A stretch of 64,000 nucleotides of DNA, from assembly GCA_944800085.1 (NCBI GenBank), contig CALYLO010000001.1:206001-270000 (forward strand), given 5' to 3'. Origin of the DNA: Paenibacillus melissococcoides (GTDB lineage Bacteria > Bacillota > Bacilli > Paenibacillales > Paenibacillaceae). Position numbers and translations under genes: made by a program. Each line of letters begins with the position of its first letter. The first letter of the stretch is position 1. Below, piece by piece: positions 1 to 8,380 of the stretch. The notes beneath the pieces are model-generated. The model saw only the letters and a program-made list of their open reading frames with translations, searched no databases and had not been told where the DNA came from.

Positions 1-1
1 C

Positions 2-121
2 CGCTCCGCATGGCAGGATGGTCATTGCTTCATCAGCGGGTTATCCGATGAAGGCACGGCGTATTTCGATGCGTTGATTGCAGCGGATCGGGACGAAATG
101 CAGAGGAATGAAGTGGAATAG
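2..121 (+). CDS. C-terminal end of an unidentified protein (partial)
   Basis: The frame starting at base 2 is open from the window edge to a TAG, giving 39 codons with a charged, acidic C-terminus ending RNEVE. Codon use matches neighbouring genes and a strong hairpin terminator follows within 11 bases, which supports a real gene end. Too little is visible to assign a family. Confidence 0.5.
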   Translation, partial: RSAWQDGHCFISGLSDEGTAYFDALIAADRDEMQRNEVE

Positions 122-131
122 ACAGCAACGG

Positions 132-164
132 ACAGGAGCGAAATTGGCTCCTGTTTTCTTTTTT
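132..164 (+). terminator. Rho-independent terminator
   Basis: An 8-bp stem (acaggagc / gctcctgt) with a 7-base loop is followed by an 11-base tract that is almost all T. It ends the partial gene at the window edge. Confidence 0.8.
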
Positions 165-291
165 ATCCAGGAAAGAAGACATCGGTCAAAGAGACTGGTT
201 AATCGACTCGAGCAGGCAGGACGGGGAAACCGATGCCGGAACCCCGGTACTCTGCCGGGATATTCATCAGAAGAGAATGGGAGCAGAGAGA

Positions 292-1305
292 ATGAAGAAG
301 ACAGCAATCATGGCAGCGCTAGGCGCAGCCTTCCTCGCGGCGGTCTTGGGCCAGGATAGCGAGACTCAGGCCGCGGGGCGCAGCGTCGGGTATATGGATA
401 CGGCGGCGAACCGCACCTTCGTGCCGATCCGATACTTAAGCGAGCAGATGAAGTATCAAGTGAAATGGGACAAGGCTGCCCAGCGCATCGATGTGCCCGC
501 GAATGAGGACACGTTGTCCTTGACGGTCGGGAGCAAGAAGGCCCAGGTAAATAACGCGGTGAAGCAGATGGATGCGGCGCCTTTTGTCGAGGGAGGGACG
601 ACCTATGTTCCGATTCGCTTCGTCGGAGAAGCGATGAAGCTACAGATGAAGTGGGACAAGGCGGCCTCCGCGCTCGTGTTCGCTACGGACAAGGGGACAC
701 AGAAGCTGCTGGTCGTCTCCATGGAGCGCTTGAACCAAGCCGCTGCTCCCATGGAGAGCAGAAAACATTCACCGTCGGCAAGAAGCGCATTTCCGCTTCG
801 ATCGTGGAGGTCGATCTGCTTCATCCGAAGATCCGGCTCGATGTGGCGGTGGCCGGAGGCAAGATTGGCTCCGTGGACAGCCTGAAGCATATGGCGGATA
901 CGAGCAAGGCGGCGGTGGCGATGAACGGGACGTTTTTCGATGCGTATACGAAGACGAGCTACAAGCCGCCGTACGGACATATCGTGAAAAAGGGCGAGTT
1001 GGTGCATCCAAGTCTGGCCGACCGCCGAACCGTGCTCGTGTTCACGAAGGACAATGAGGTGGAATTCGTGAAGGGCAAGGAGTTCCCGCAGCGCTGTCGG
1101 CATAACGTCGGACCATAAGCTGATTCTGCTGACGACTTCCGGGGCCACGATTCCGGACCTGGCTCAGATGATGAAGCAGGCCGGCGCGCAGCAGGCGATG
1201 AATCTGGATGGCGGGGCATCAAGCGGGCTGTATTACAAAGGCAAATATATCACCTCTCCTGGCCGGGAGATCAGCAACGCGCTGCTCGTCCATTACGGCT
1301 ACTGA
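292..1305 (+). pseudogene. Stalk-domain + phosphodiester glycosidase (NAGPA/DUF2233-type) protein, broken
   Basis: The start (ATG 292) gives a short signal-like N-terminus, then two copper-amine-oxidase-like stalk repeats recognisable by RTFVPIRYLSEQM and TTYVPIRFVGEAM. After about residue 150 the frame is lost. Homology continues in another frame from about 750 (GEQKTFTVGKKRI, VAMNGTFFDAYT, GHIVKKGELVHPS). At about 1091 it jumps again to a third frame (AVGITSDHKL, AMNLDGGASSGLYY) that runs to TGA 1305. The second break also lacks the roughly 45 residues expected before AVGITSDHK, so it is a deletion rather than a single-base slip. Family knowledge: such proteins are secreted sugar-phosphodiester or exopolysaccharide glycosidases. 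I infer a decayed gene; sequencing error could explain the first break but not the deletion. Confidence 0.75.
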
Positions 1306-1367
1306 TAGATAAGCGGGAGGCATGAACGCGTTGGCGGCTTCCTGCCGCGGGTTCGCGACGGACAAGG

Positions 1368-1398
1368 CCCACGCCGGCAAGCGAGCGTGGGTCTTGCT
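1368..1398 (+). terminator. Possible weak terminator
   Basis: A 7-bp stem (cccacgc / gcgtggg) is followed by the mixed tract tcttgct. It lies between two convergent broken genes and could serve the upstream one. The poor T tract makes this uncertain. Confidence 0.3.
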
Positions 1399-1403
1399 GT
1401 ATG

Positions 1404-2500
1404 CTAGGACGCGGTCGTCACGAATATGCTGAGCGGCGTATTCGATTCACCGGCGGTCATGAGGGAGAAGGTGAAGGTGGACAGGCCTTCCGGCGCCTCA
1501 TATTCGGCAATCCGGCATGCATCCTTGTTCGTCGGCAGCGCCGGAATGCGGAACACCTCCCCGCCGATCCGGACGGCGCCGGCATATTTTCCCCCGCGGG
1601 GATTGACCCAAATGTGGACCTTGGCCGGCGTACCCGTATCGTTCCGGATCGGAAGGCTCACCGTGTAAATCGCGCCGAATTGGGCGATATTGTTCACCGC
1701 TCCGCTGCCGCTGAGCGGATCGCTGCTGCCGGCCGTGAACAGCAGGTCTGGGGCGGGCTTCCCCCGAATTGGCGCGATTTCGCCAAGGCGCGATAATTAT
1801 GCGTCGTCCCGCCGACCTCGTATTCCGGCATAAGCGCCAACGTCTCCGAGAACGGCCAACTGCCGCGCGGATGCGGCTGCCCGGCGGCAGACAGCGGCTC
1901 CGATACGATCGTTCTCAGATCGGCAGCGGCGCTGCGGCTGCCCGCGGTCCGCACGACATAATGAAGCGGCCCCTCCCCTGAGCTCCGGAAGACAGTGAAT
2001 TCATAAATGAAACCGATAAGATGGCCATGCGGCACCTCCCGGGCTTCGATCAGACCGACCTCCTGCGCCAACGGCCTGCAATCGGCCGCAGCATGGTCTT
2101 CCATCGTCCCGGCCAAGCAGGACGCGGCCAGACATTGGCCCGCTTCGACCAGTATGTTGGCGGACGCGTCCACGATCCGCACTTCCCGCTTGATATCCCG
2201 AATCTGGATTGCGTTCGCTGCGGATTGATTCTCCAGGGTCAGGCCCAACCGCAGCGGCCGGCCGGTCTGATTGATATGCCAGCCCATCACCCGGTGCTTC
2301 ACCTGATCCTCGCCGCTCTGGACCACATCATGCCAGAGCGTCCCGCCCGCCTCGGGGAAGCTGGCCGCATCGAGCACCTCCGGATTGTCGCTGAGCATCA
2401 ATCTGCGGCGGCTGCCTGGCGCCGCGGCGGCAACTTCTTGGAATGGATAAGCCGCCTCCATCTTGCTTGCGGATAATTCAGGCTGCTTGCATCTCATCAT
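1404..2500 (-). pseudogene. Frameshifted protein of unknown function
   Basis: Starts at ATG 2500 behind a good site (ggagg, spacing about 9). About 240 residues are open (VLDAASFPEAGGTLWHD near the start, PLHYVVRTAGSRS later). Near 1775-1785 the frame breaks. The sensible continuation (PAPDLLFTAGSSDPL, then NNIAQFGAIYTVSLPIRND) lies in the neighbouring frame and runs to the stop at 1404. A single-base indel would restore about 365 residues. No signal peptide, membrane segment or catalytic motif is evident. The general look (conserved beta-rich segments, VHIWVNPRGG) resembles uncharacterised extracellular proteins of Paenibacillus, but this is only an impression. Confidence 0.55.
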
Positions 2501-2688
2501 TCGTGTTCGCCTCCATCTTCGTGATTGGCGAAGAGCGCGAATGGGAACCGGATGTACCGGCGGCTTTTCCCGCCTTCCAGCGACCCGATTCCGTTAGGAA
2601 TTCGCGCCTTCACTTTATTAGGCAATTCGGAACCATGATGTACAACCTGGGTGCGCAAAATTTTTTCACTCTCGCTGGCGGGGCCGAA

Positions 2689-3525
2689 TCAGCGGTCCAT
2701 CAGCTTCACCAGCTTGAATTCGGTTGAGGATTCGGGCGCCGGCGTGTAGATGCTGCAGCGCAGATCGGCGTCGCCCTGCACCTGCAGGGAAGTCAGATGG
2801 AACAGCATTTTCCCCGCCCGGGCATGTCTGAACTCAATGACGACCTCCGGGGCGGTGCTTACCTGGCTCTGGTTCCATAACCGCTGGAAGTCCGGGTGAA
2901 CCTCCTTCATCTCCTCCAGGAAGCGATCATACCATTCATCCTCTACGTACTGGCCGTAATACGCGCGGAATATCGACAGGAATCCTTTGACGAAATGCTC
3001 CCAGTTGACCGCCAGGCTCTGGAATTCCTTGCGCGTGAACAGCAGGCGGATCATATTCCGCTCTTCCGGCGGGATGACAGTGAAATCGAGGAAGACATGA
3101 GACGCCGCCTCGTTCCACCCGACGATATGGCAGCGCCGATCCGACACGATCGTCGGACAATGCCGCAGCTCCTGCAGAATCCGCTGCAGGGCGGGACTGA
3201 TCTGCGGTTCTTCCTCTTCCCGCACGGCGGGGCCGGCCCCTCCCTCCAAGGCGAGCGCATACAAATATTTGCGCTCGTCCACGGTCAGCTTCAAGGCGGC
3301 CGCGACACTGTCCAGCACCGAAGCCGACACCTGAATATCCCGTCCTTGTTCAAGCCAGGTATACCATGTCGTGCTCACGCCCGCCAATTGGGCGACCTCC
3401 TCGCGGCGAAGCCCGGGCGTCCGGCGCCGGGTTCCTGCCGGAAGCCCTGCCGATTGGGGAAGGATCTGCGCCCGCTTGGCGCGCAGGAACTCGGACAGCA
3501 TCTGCAATCGGGTCGGTGAATTCAT
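2689..3525 (-). CDS. XRE-family regulator with MmyB-type ligand-binding domain
   Basis: A 278-residue cytoplasmic transcription regulator. Residues about 8-80 form an XRE helix-turn-helix (REEVAQLAGVSTTWYTWLEQ), preceded by a basic PAGTRRRTPGLRREE segment typical of this subfamily. Residues about 105-275 match the MmyB-like PAS-type ligand domain (IVGWNEAA, NMIRLLFT, FQRLWNQS, LRCSIYTPAP). Family members often repress a neighbouring gene; the ligand is unknown. I chose ATG 3525 over GTG 3534 because gaggtg sits 6 bases ahead of the ATG. The gene is divergent from fabF, with only 127 bases between them, so it may control that gene. Confidence 0.85.
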   Translation of the reverse strand: MNSPTRLQMLSEFLRAKRAQILPQSAGLPAGTRRRTPGLRREEVAQLAGVSTTWYTWLEQGRDIQVSASVLDSVAAALKLTVDERKYLYALALEGGAGPAVREEEEPQISPALQRILQELRHCPTIVSDRRCHIVGWNEAASHVFLDFTVIPPEERNMIRLLFTRKEFQSLAVNWEHFVKGFLSIFRAYYGQYVEDEWYDRFLEEMKEVHPDFQRLWNQSQVSTAPEVVIEFRHARAGKMLFHLTSLQVQGDADLRCSIYTPAPESSTEFKLVKLMDR

Positions 3526-3558
3526 CGATGGCACCTCACACTCTATAATCTGGTACTA

Positions 3559-3587
3559 ATTATACTAGGATAAACAACAACTTGTAA
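3559..3587 (-). promoter_or_regulatory. Sigma-A type promoter of the XRE regulator
   Basis: Read on the minus strand: TTACAA, a 17-base spacer, then a perfect TATAAT, placed 34 bases ahead of the regulator start. Two similar words (ctaggataa and aataggataa) flank it on the + strand and could be operator half-sites for the divergent pair. That last point is inference. Confidence 0.6.
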
Positions 3588-3652
3588 TAGGATAACCGCT
3601 ATGACAAAATAAATCCGACACGACAACCAGTACGGTGAAGGAGGACGTGGAT

Positions 3653-4894
3653 ATGGAGAGAGTCGTCATTACAGGGATGGGAGCCATCACGCCGCTTGGC
3701 CAGGATACGGATACCCTATGGCAGGGGCTGATTCGCGGGCAGTCGGGAATCTCCGCCATCGATGCGTTCGATGCTTCCTCCTGCAAGGTCCGCATCGCGG
3801 GCCAGGTGCGGGACTTCGATGCGGAAGCCCGCTTCGGGCGCAAGGAAGCGCGGCGGCTGGACCGCTTCACCCAGTTCGCCCTGGCGGCGGCCGAGGAAGC
3901 TTACCGCCAAGCGGAACTCGACCGCTGGAGCGGGCTGGACGGCGAGCGGATGGGCGTCTATGTCGGATCGGGCATCGGCGGCATCCGGACGATGCTGCAG
4001 CAGGAGGCGCTCCTGCGCGAACGGGGGCCGGATCGGGTCAGCCCGACGCTTGTTCCGATGATGATCGCGAATATGGCCGCAGCCCAGATCAGCATCCGGT
4101 ATGGCGCGCTCGGGCCGTCGATGGCCCCCGTGACGGCATGCTCGATCGGGAACACGGCGATCGGGGAGGCGTTCCGCCTGATTCGGGCGGGCGGCGCGGA
4201 TGTCGTCATCGCCGGCGGAACTGAGGCGGCCCTTACGGATTTGGCGTTGGCCAGCTTCGGCAACGCGACGGCATTGTCGGCCTGTAATGACGAGCCGGAA
4301 CGGGCGAGCCGCCCCTTCGATCGGGGGCGGGACGGATTCGTGATGGCGGAAGGCGCCGGCATCGTTATCCTGGAGTCGCTGACGCATGCGCTGCGCAGAG
4401 GGGCGCCGATCTTCGCGGAGGTCATCGGCTATGGAGCGAGCTCCGACGCGTATCATATGGTGGCGAGCCATCCGGAGGGGCGCGGGGCGAGTCAGGCGAT
4501 GAGAGCGGCGCTGCGGGAAGCGGGAATCGCGCCGGAGGAGGTGGGCGTCATCAGCGCCCATGCGACCAGCACCGAGGTCGGCGACCTGTCGGAGACGCGC
4601 GCGATTCACGATGTATTCGGCGAGGATGCGTTCCGCATTCCGGTCACCGCCAACAAATCGATGCTCGGCCATATGCTGGGCGCGGCGGGCGGCGTCGAAG
4701 CGATTGCGCTCGTGAAGACGCTGCGGCAAGGCATCGTGCCGCCGACGATCAATCTGGAGGAGCCGGATCCGGCTTGCGACCTCGATTATGTTCCCCATAC
4801 GGCCCGCCGGATCGAGGCCCGGATCGGCATCTCGAATTCCTTCGGCTTCGGCGGGCATAATGCCGTCATCGCCTTGCAAGCTTACGAGGCGTAG
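3653..4894 (+). CDS. fabF: 3-oxoacyl-ACP synthase II
   Basis: A 413-residue cytoplasmic condensing enzyme that extends acyl-ACP with malonyl-ACP in fatty acid synthesis. The thiolase-fold catalytic triad is visible: Cys163 in VTACSIGNTA, His303 in SAHATSTEVGD and His340 in NKSMLGHMLGAAGG, the same numbering as classical FabF. The C-terminus shows NSFGFGGHNA. ATG 3653 is preferred over an upstream GTG because aaggagga lies just ahead. It stands alone, without acpP or other fab genes, so it is probably an extra copy. It could serve fatty acid tailoring or a small secondary-metabolite pathway. Confidence 0.9.
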   Translation: MERVVITGMGAITPLGQDTDTLWQGLIRGQSGISAIDAFDASSCKVRIAGQVRDFDAEARFGRKEARRLDRFTQFALAAAEEAYRQAELDRWSGLDGERMGVYVGSGIGGIRTMLQQEALLRERGPDRVSPTLVPMMIANMAAAQISIRYGALGPSMAPVTACSIGNTAIGEAFRLIRAGGADVVIAGGTEAALTDLALASFGNATALSACNDEPERASRPFDRGRDGFVMAEGAGIVILESLTHALRRGAPIFAEVIGYGASSDAYHMVASHPEGRGASQAMRAALREAGIAPEEVGVISAHATSTEVGDLSETRAIHDVFGEDAFRIPVTANKSMLGHMLGAAGGVEAIALVKTLRQGIVPPTINLEEPDPACDLDYVPHTARRIEARIGISNSFGFGGHNAVIALQAYEA

Positions 4895-4940
4895 CGGCGG
4901 GCGGCCGATCGGGACGGATCGGCCGAGCGTCGGGGTGTGA

Positions 4941-5441
4941 AGCGGCCGGCAGATCGGAATCGTGCAGCAGGATGTGTTCCTGTTCGCGGGCACGCTGCGC
5001 GAGAACATTGCCTGCGGGAAGCTCGGCGCGAGCGAGGACGAGATTATGGAGGCCGCGCCGGGCGCGGCTGGAGGGTTCATCCGTTCGCAGCCGCTTGGGC
5101 TGGACACGGTCGTGGGCGAACGGGGCGTGAAGCTGTCCGGCGGGCAGAAGCAGCGGCTGGCCATCGCCCGCATGTTCCTCAAGAATCCGCCGATTCTGAT
5201 TCTCGACGAGGCGACGTCGGCGCTGGACACCGAGACCGAAGCGGCCATCCAGCAGTCGCTGGCTGAACTGGCGGCCGGGCGGACGACGCTGATCATCGCC
5301 CATCGCCTGGCTACGATCAAGCATGCGGACCGCATCATCGTCGTCAATGAAGACGGCATCGCCGAGCAGGGGCGGCATGACGAGCTGCTGGCGCTGGGCG
5401 GCAGCTACAGCCGGCTGCATCAGGCCCAGTTCGGGGCATAA
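4941..5441 (+). pseudogene. C-terminal remnant of an ABC exporter ATPase
   Basis: The open frame begins right after a stop at 4938 with [15 protein letters not shown], which is the Q-loop region of an MsbA/lipid-A-exporter-type nucleotide-binding domain. It continues through the signature [13 protein letters not shown], Walker [13 protein letters not shown] and the H-loop [11 protein letters not shown] to a normal C-terminus. The whole transmembrane domain and the Walker A motif are missing, so it cannot bind ATP as a complete domain. The segment [10 protein letters not shown] is degenerate compared with the family. It is the tail of a deleted gene. Confidence 0.8.
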
Positions 5442-5594
5442 CGCTATTCTTGGCCGGCATGATAGGCACGGGTTATGGTGACTCCACCGATGGGATAGCG
5501 GCGAAGATTCGGGGACCGCTTCTTCTTCGCCTCTCGGCCATCCGCCATTGCCAACCAATCGGGAATGCGGTATTATAGGGGCGATTACATATTC

Positions 5595-5695
5595 ATACAA
5601 GTTCGGGTGCTTGAGGAGTCAGGCTGAGATAGTAGCCAGTATACCGCTACGGACCGTTAATCTGATCTGGATAATGCCAGCGTAGAGAACCAGTG
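5595..5695 (+). promoter_or_regulatory. TPP (thi-box) riboswitch
   Basis: The hallmark elements are present in order: cgggtgc, ggctgaga, then ctgatctggataatgcc followed by agcgtagagaa. These match the conserved thiamine pyrophosphate aptamer core. A hairpin terminator follows at 5743. The genes beyond are ykoE, ykoD and ykoC, which in Bacillus import a thiamine precursor, so TPP binding should stop transcription. A group II intron now separates the switch from these genes. Confidence 0.95.
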
Positions 5696-5742
5696 TATTT
5701 GTCGTGCGATCATGCCTGCAGGATGATCATCGGCTTACTCTA

Positions 5743-5768
5743 CCGTCTGGGTTCCAGACGGTTTTTTT
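5743..5768 (+). terminator. Terminator of the TPP riboswitch
   Basis: A perfect 8-bp stem (ccgtctgg / ccagacgg) with a 3-base loop runs directly into seven T residues. It is the expression platform of the riboswitch. The group II intron begins 8 bases after the T tract. Confidence 0.9.
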
Positions 5769-5775
5769 GTATGGC

Positions 5776-7692
5776 GTGCCCAGCGAAGCACGCATCATCT
5801 AGCCGGTGAAAGTCCGGTCACGGGAGGAGCCAAGTCCCCGTGTAGCTAGGATACCTGCGTACGGAGAAATCTGTACGTAGAAGCGTATCGACGAAAGTAC
5901 CTGTCGGAGACAGGGCGAGCAACAGGCCAGGCCGTAACATGAAGTGAATCCTGCCGCGTCGTCAAAAAGGCCTCGCAAGAGGGAAAAGAGGAAGCCGAGT
6001 CCCGCGCATATGGACGAAGGCCAAGGAAGCTGGTTAGAACTTGGAGCGGCAGCGAAGAATCCTCCGGCGTATGGGGAGCGGCATGGTCTGAAAGAGGATG
6101 CAGTGAACTGGGGAGACCCTCCCCTGCACGAAAAAAAATTTTTTTTCGTAGCGAGATGCTCTATAAGCCTGAGAGCGAAGTGAGTCATCTGCAGGAAGGG
6201 AGTCCGAGGGGCTCATACTACCAGGGAACGCAGGACAGCACAACCTGCGGGAGGGAAGGGGCCCTGCTTTGTTCAAGCTTTTGGAGGAGGTACGAGTGAG
6301 TGAATGCCAAGCGGCTAACGACACCGAAAGAAAAAGTTCAACAACTCCGAGAAAAGCTAGGTCATGCTGCCAAGACGAGCAAGAGTAGAAGATTCCATGC
6401 GTTGTACGACAAGGTATGCCGGTTGGATGTACTGTGGGAAGCATGGCGATGTGTACGAGCGAACAAGGGAGCGGCAGGCGTAGATGGCGAGACGCTGGCA
6501 GATATCGAGAAGAAGGGTGAATGCCAGTTTATCGAGGAGTGCCGGGAACGTCTGGTGCAGAAATGCTATCGACCACAACCGGTAAGACGCCACTACATCC
6601 CAAAGAAAGACGGACGAAAACGACCACTGGGCATCCCGACCATACAAGATCGCGTCGTACAGATGGCAGTAAAGCTGATGACAGAACCGATCTTCGAAGT
6701 CGATTTTCAGGACTGTTCGTTTGGCTTTCGTCCGAAGCGCGGTGCGAAACAAGCGCTGGATCGAATACGAAAAGCATGTAACCGCAAAGGTAACTGGGTA
6801 GTCGACGTCGATATCCAAGGGTACTTCGACAACATCAACCAAGAGAAGCTGATGAAGCTGGTGGAAATGCGCATCAGCGACAGGCGTATGCTCAAGCTAA
6901 TCCGCATGTGGCTCGAAGCCGGGGTGATGGAAGAAGGCAAGGTGAGAAGAAGCGACTTGGGCACGCCGCAAGGCGGAGTGATCTCCCCCCTGCTAGCTAA
7001 CATCTATCTGAACTATTTCGACCGAATGTGGGGAAAGCACGGTAAAGAAGTTGGAGAACTAACGCGGTATGCGGACGATTTTGTCGTGGTGTGCAAGACA
7101 AGGAAGGATGCGCTCCATGCGTATAAAGTAGTTCGTACGATTATGGAGCGCCTAGAACTGACCCTGCACCCAGAGAAAACGCGGATAGTAGGGCTCTGGA
7201 CGGGGGAAGAAGGATTTGACTTCCTCGGCATGCACCACCGAAAGACGAAAGCGGAAACAGGACAAAACCAAGTATATTACACGACCCGGCAATGGCTCTG
7301 CAGGAAGGCAGAGAAACACATACGGGAAGTGGTAAAGGAACGTCTAGCACCGCCGAGCATGCGGCATGTCTCATTCGAGGAACAGGTCAAATGGCTCAAT
7401 CCGAAAATCCAAGGGTGGAAGAATTACTACACAACACCATTTAGCACGAAATGGATGACTAAGTTAGACTGGTATATCCGGCAACGTCTGACGAAATGGT
7501 ATGCAAAGAAACGCCAGCGTAAATGCTGGCGTGGTTCCGGATACGAAGTGAAGATGCTGTGTCAAATGCATGGATTAAAGACACTATTGTGAGTTGCATG
7601 CACATGAATGACGAACATCGGAAAGCCGTATGAGGGAAAACCTCACGTACGGTTTGATGAGGAGGGGCTGAATATCTCAGCCCTTTACTCTA
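5776..7692 (+). mobile_element. Group II intron, inserted behind a riboswitch terminator
   Basis: The 5' end reads gtgcccagcg, followed by the usual domain I words (ccggtgaaagtccggtc). The intron encodes one reverse transcriptase/maturase at 6300. Domain V is clear at 7622-7655: agccgtatgaggg-aaaa-cctcacgtacggttt, with the AGC catalytic triad. Domain VI is the hairpin ggggctgaatatctcagccc. The 3' end is near 7690 and uncertain by a few bases. The lack of an endonuclease domain and the position a few bases after a terminator hairpin both fit class C introns, which target terminators. Splicing would rejoin the riboswitch leader to ykoE. Confidence 0.88.
6300..7592 (+). CDS. ltrA: Group II intron reverse transcriptase/maturase
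   Basis: A 430-residue protein that helps its host intron fold and splice and copies it into new sites. The RT domain spans about residues 60-290, with QDRVVQMAVK, FGFRPKRGAKQAL, GTPQGGVISPLLANIYL and the catalytic YADD at 257-260. The C-terminal thumb and maturase domain shows DFLGMHH and WLNPKIQGWKNYY. There is no HNH endonuclease domain, so mobility probably depends on single-stranded or hairpin targets. The start is GTG 6300, placed 9 bases after ggaggagg. The protein is full length for an endonuclease-less maturase and looks intact. Confidence 0.95.
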   Translation: MNAKRLTTPKEKVQQLREKLGHAAKTSKSRRFHALYDKVCRLDVLWEAWRCVRANKGAAGVDGETLADIEKKGECQFIEECRERLVQKCYRPQPVRRHYIPKKDGRKRPLGIPTIQDRVVQMAVKLMTEPIFEVDFQDCSFGFRPKRGAKQALDRIRKACNRKGNWVVDVDIQGYFDNINQEKLMKLVEMRISDRRMLKLIRMWLEAGVMEEGKVRRSDLGTPQGGVISPLLANIYLNYFDRMWGKHGKEVGELTRYADDFVVVCKTRKDALHAYKVVRTIMERLELTLHPEKTRIVGLWTGEEGFDFLGMHHRKTKAETGQNQVYYTTRQWLCRKAEKHIREVVKERLAPPSMRHVSFEEQVKWLNPKIQGWKNYYTTPFSTKWMTKLDWYIRQRLTKWYAKKRQRKCWRGSGYEVKMLCQMHGLKTLL

Positions 7693-7720
7693 GAACCATG
7701 GGATAAGGGAGAGGGTAGCA

Positions 7721-8317
7721 ATGCAAGAACAGGCAAATGACAAGAAAGGTTTGCGATTCCATGACATTCTCATTACCGTCATGATCGGGGTCGTCTTCGG
7801 CGTTATCTTCAAGCTGTGGGACAGCGTGTACAGCATCGTGAAGCCGCTGTTCCCGCAGGCGGGGCAATTGACTTACGGCATGTGGTTCATGGCCGGGCCG
7901 TTCGCCTACTTGCTCATCCGCAAGCCGGGCGTCGCGCTCATTGCCAGTCTGGCCGCAGCCAATCTGTCGGCCCTGCTCGGGTCGGCATGGGGGCTGGAGA
8001 CGATCGTGTACGGATTCGTCCAAGGCTTGGCGGCCGAGCTCGTATTTGCCCTGGCGCGTTACCGCCGGGGAGGATTAGCGATCGCCGGAACGGCCGGAAT
8101 CATGTCGGCGGCCGGATCGTTCCTCGTCGATCTCGGTTACGGCTACGCCGATTACGAGACATGGGTGCTTGTGCTGAAATACGGGCTGCGCATCATCAGC
8201 GCCTTCACGTTCGCCGGCATCTTCGCTTACTTCCTGATGCGCGCGCTGGAGGCGACCGGGGTGACCAAGTCGATTCGGCCGGTCGCGAAGGAAGAATACG
8301 CGGCACTGGATCGGTAA
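7721..8317 (+). CDS. ykoE: ECF transporter substrate-binding membrane subunit YkoE
   Basis: A 198-residue integral membrane protein with about five or six hydrophobic helices (ILITVMIGVVFGVIF, YGMWFMAGPFAYLL, IISAFTFAGIFAYFL). It is the S-component that binds hydroxymethylpyrimidine or thiamine-related substrates in YkoEDC-type ECF importers. The assignment rests on the conserved WDSVY and MWFMAGPFA segments, the gene order ykoE-ykoD-ykoC and the TPP riboswitch upstream. A good site (gggagaggg) precedes ATG 7721, just outside the intron's 3' end. ykoF, which accompanies these genes in B. subtilis, is absent here. Confidence 0.92.
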   Translation: MQEQANDKKGLRFHDILITVMIGVVFGVIFKLWDSVYSIVKPLFPQAGQLTYGMWFMAGPFAYLLIRKPGVALIASLAAANLSALLGSAWGLETIVYGFVQGLAAELVFALARYRRGGLAIAGTAGIMSAAGSFLVDLGYGYADYETWVLVLKYGLRIISAFTFAGIFAYFLMRALEATGVTKSIRPVAKEEYAALDR

Positions 8318-8380
8318 GCGCGCAGGACACAGGCTGGCGGGCAGGCGCCAGGCCGGCATCAATGGCACAACAACGATGGG

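Noticed and set aside
3716..5359. Minus-strand 547-codon frame opposite fabF
   Set aside because: Shadow frame of fabF and the ABC remnant; no motifs, no ribosome site.
4866..5600. Minus-strand frame over the fabF/ABC junction
   Set aside because: It runs antisense to clear ABC ATPase motifs and shows no recognisable domain.
5944..6183. Short frame inside the 5' part of the group II intron
   Set aside because: It covers structured intron RNA domains and has no domain or ribosome site.
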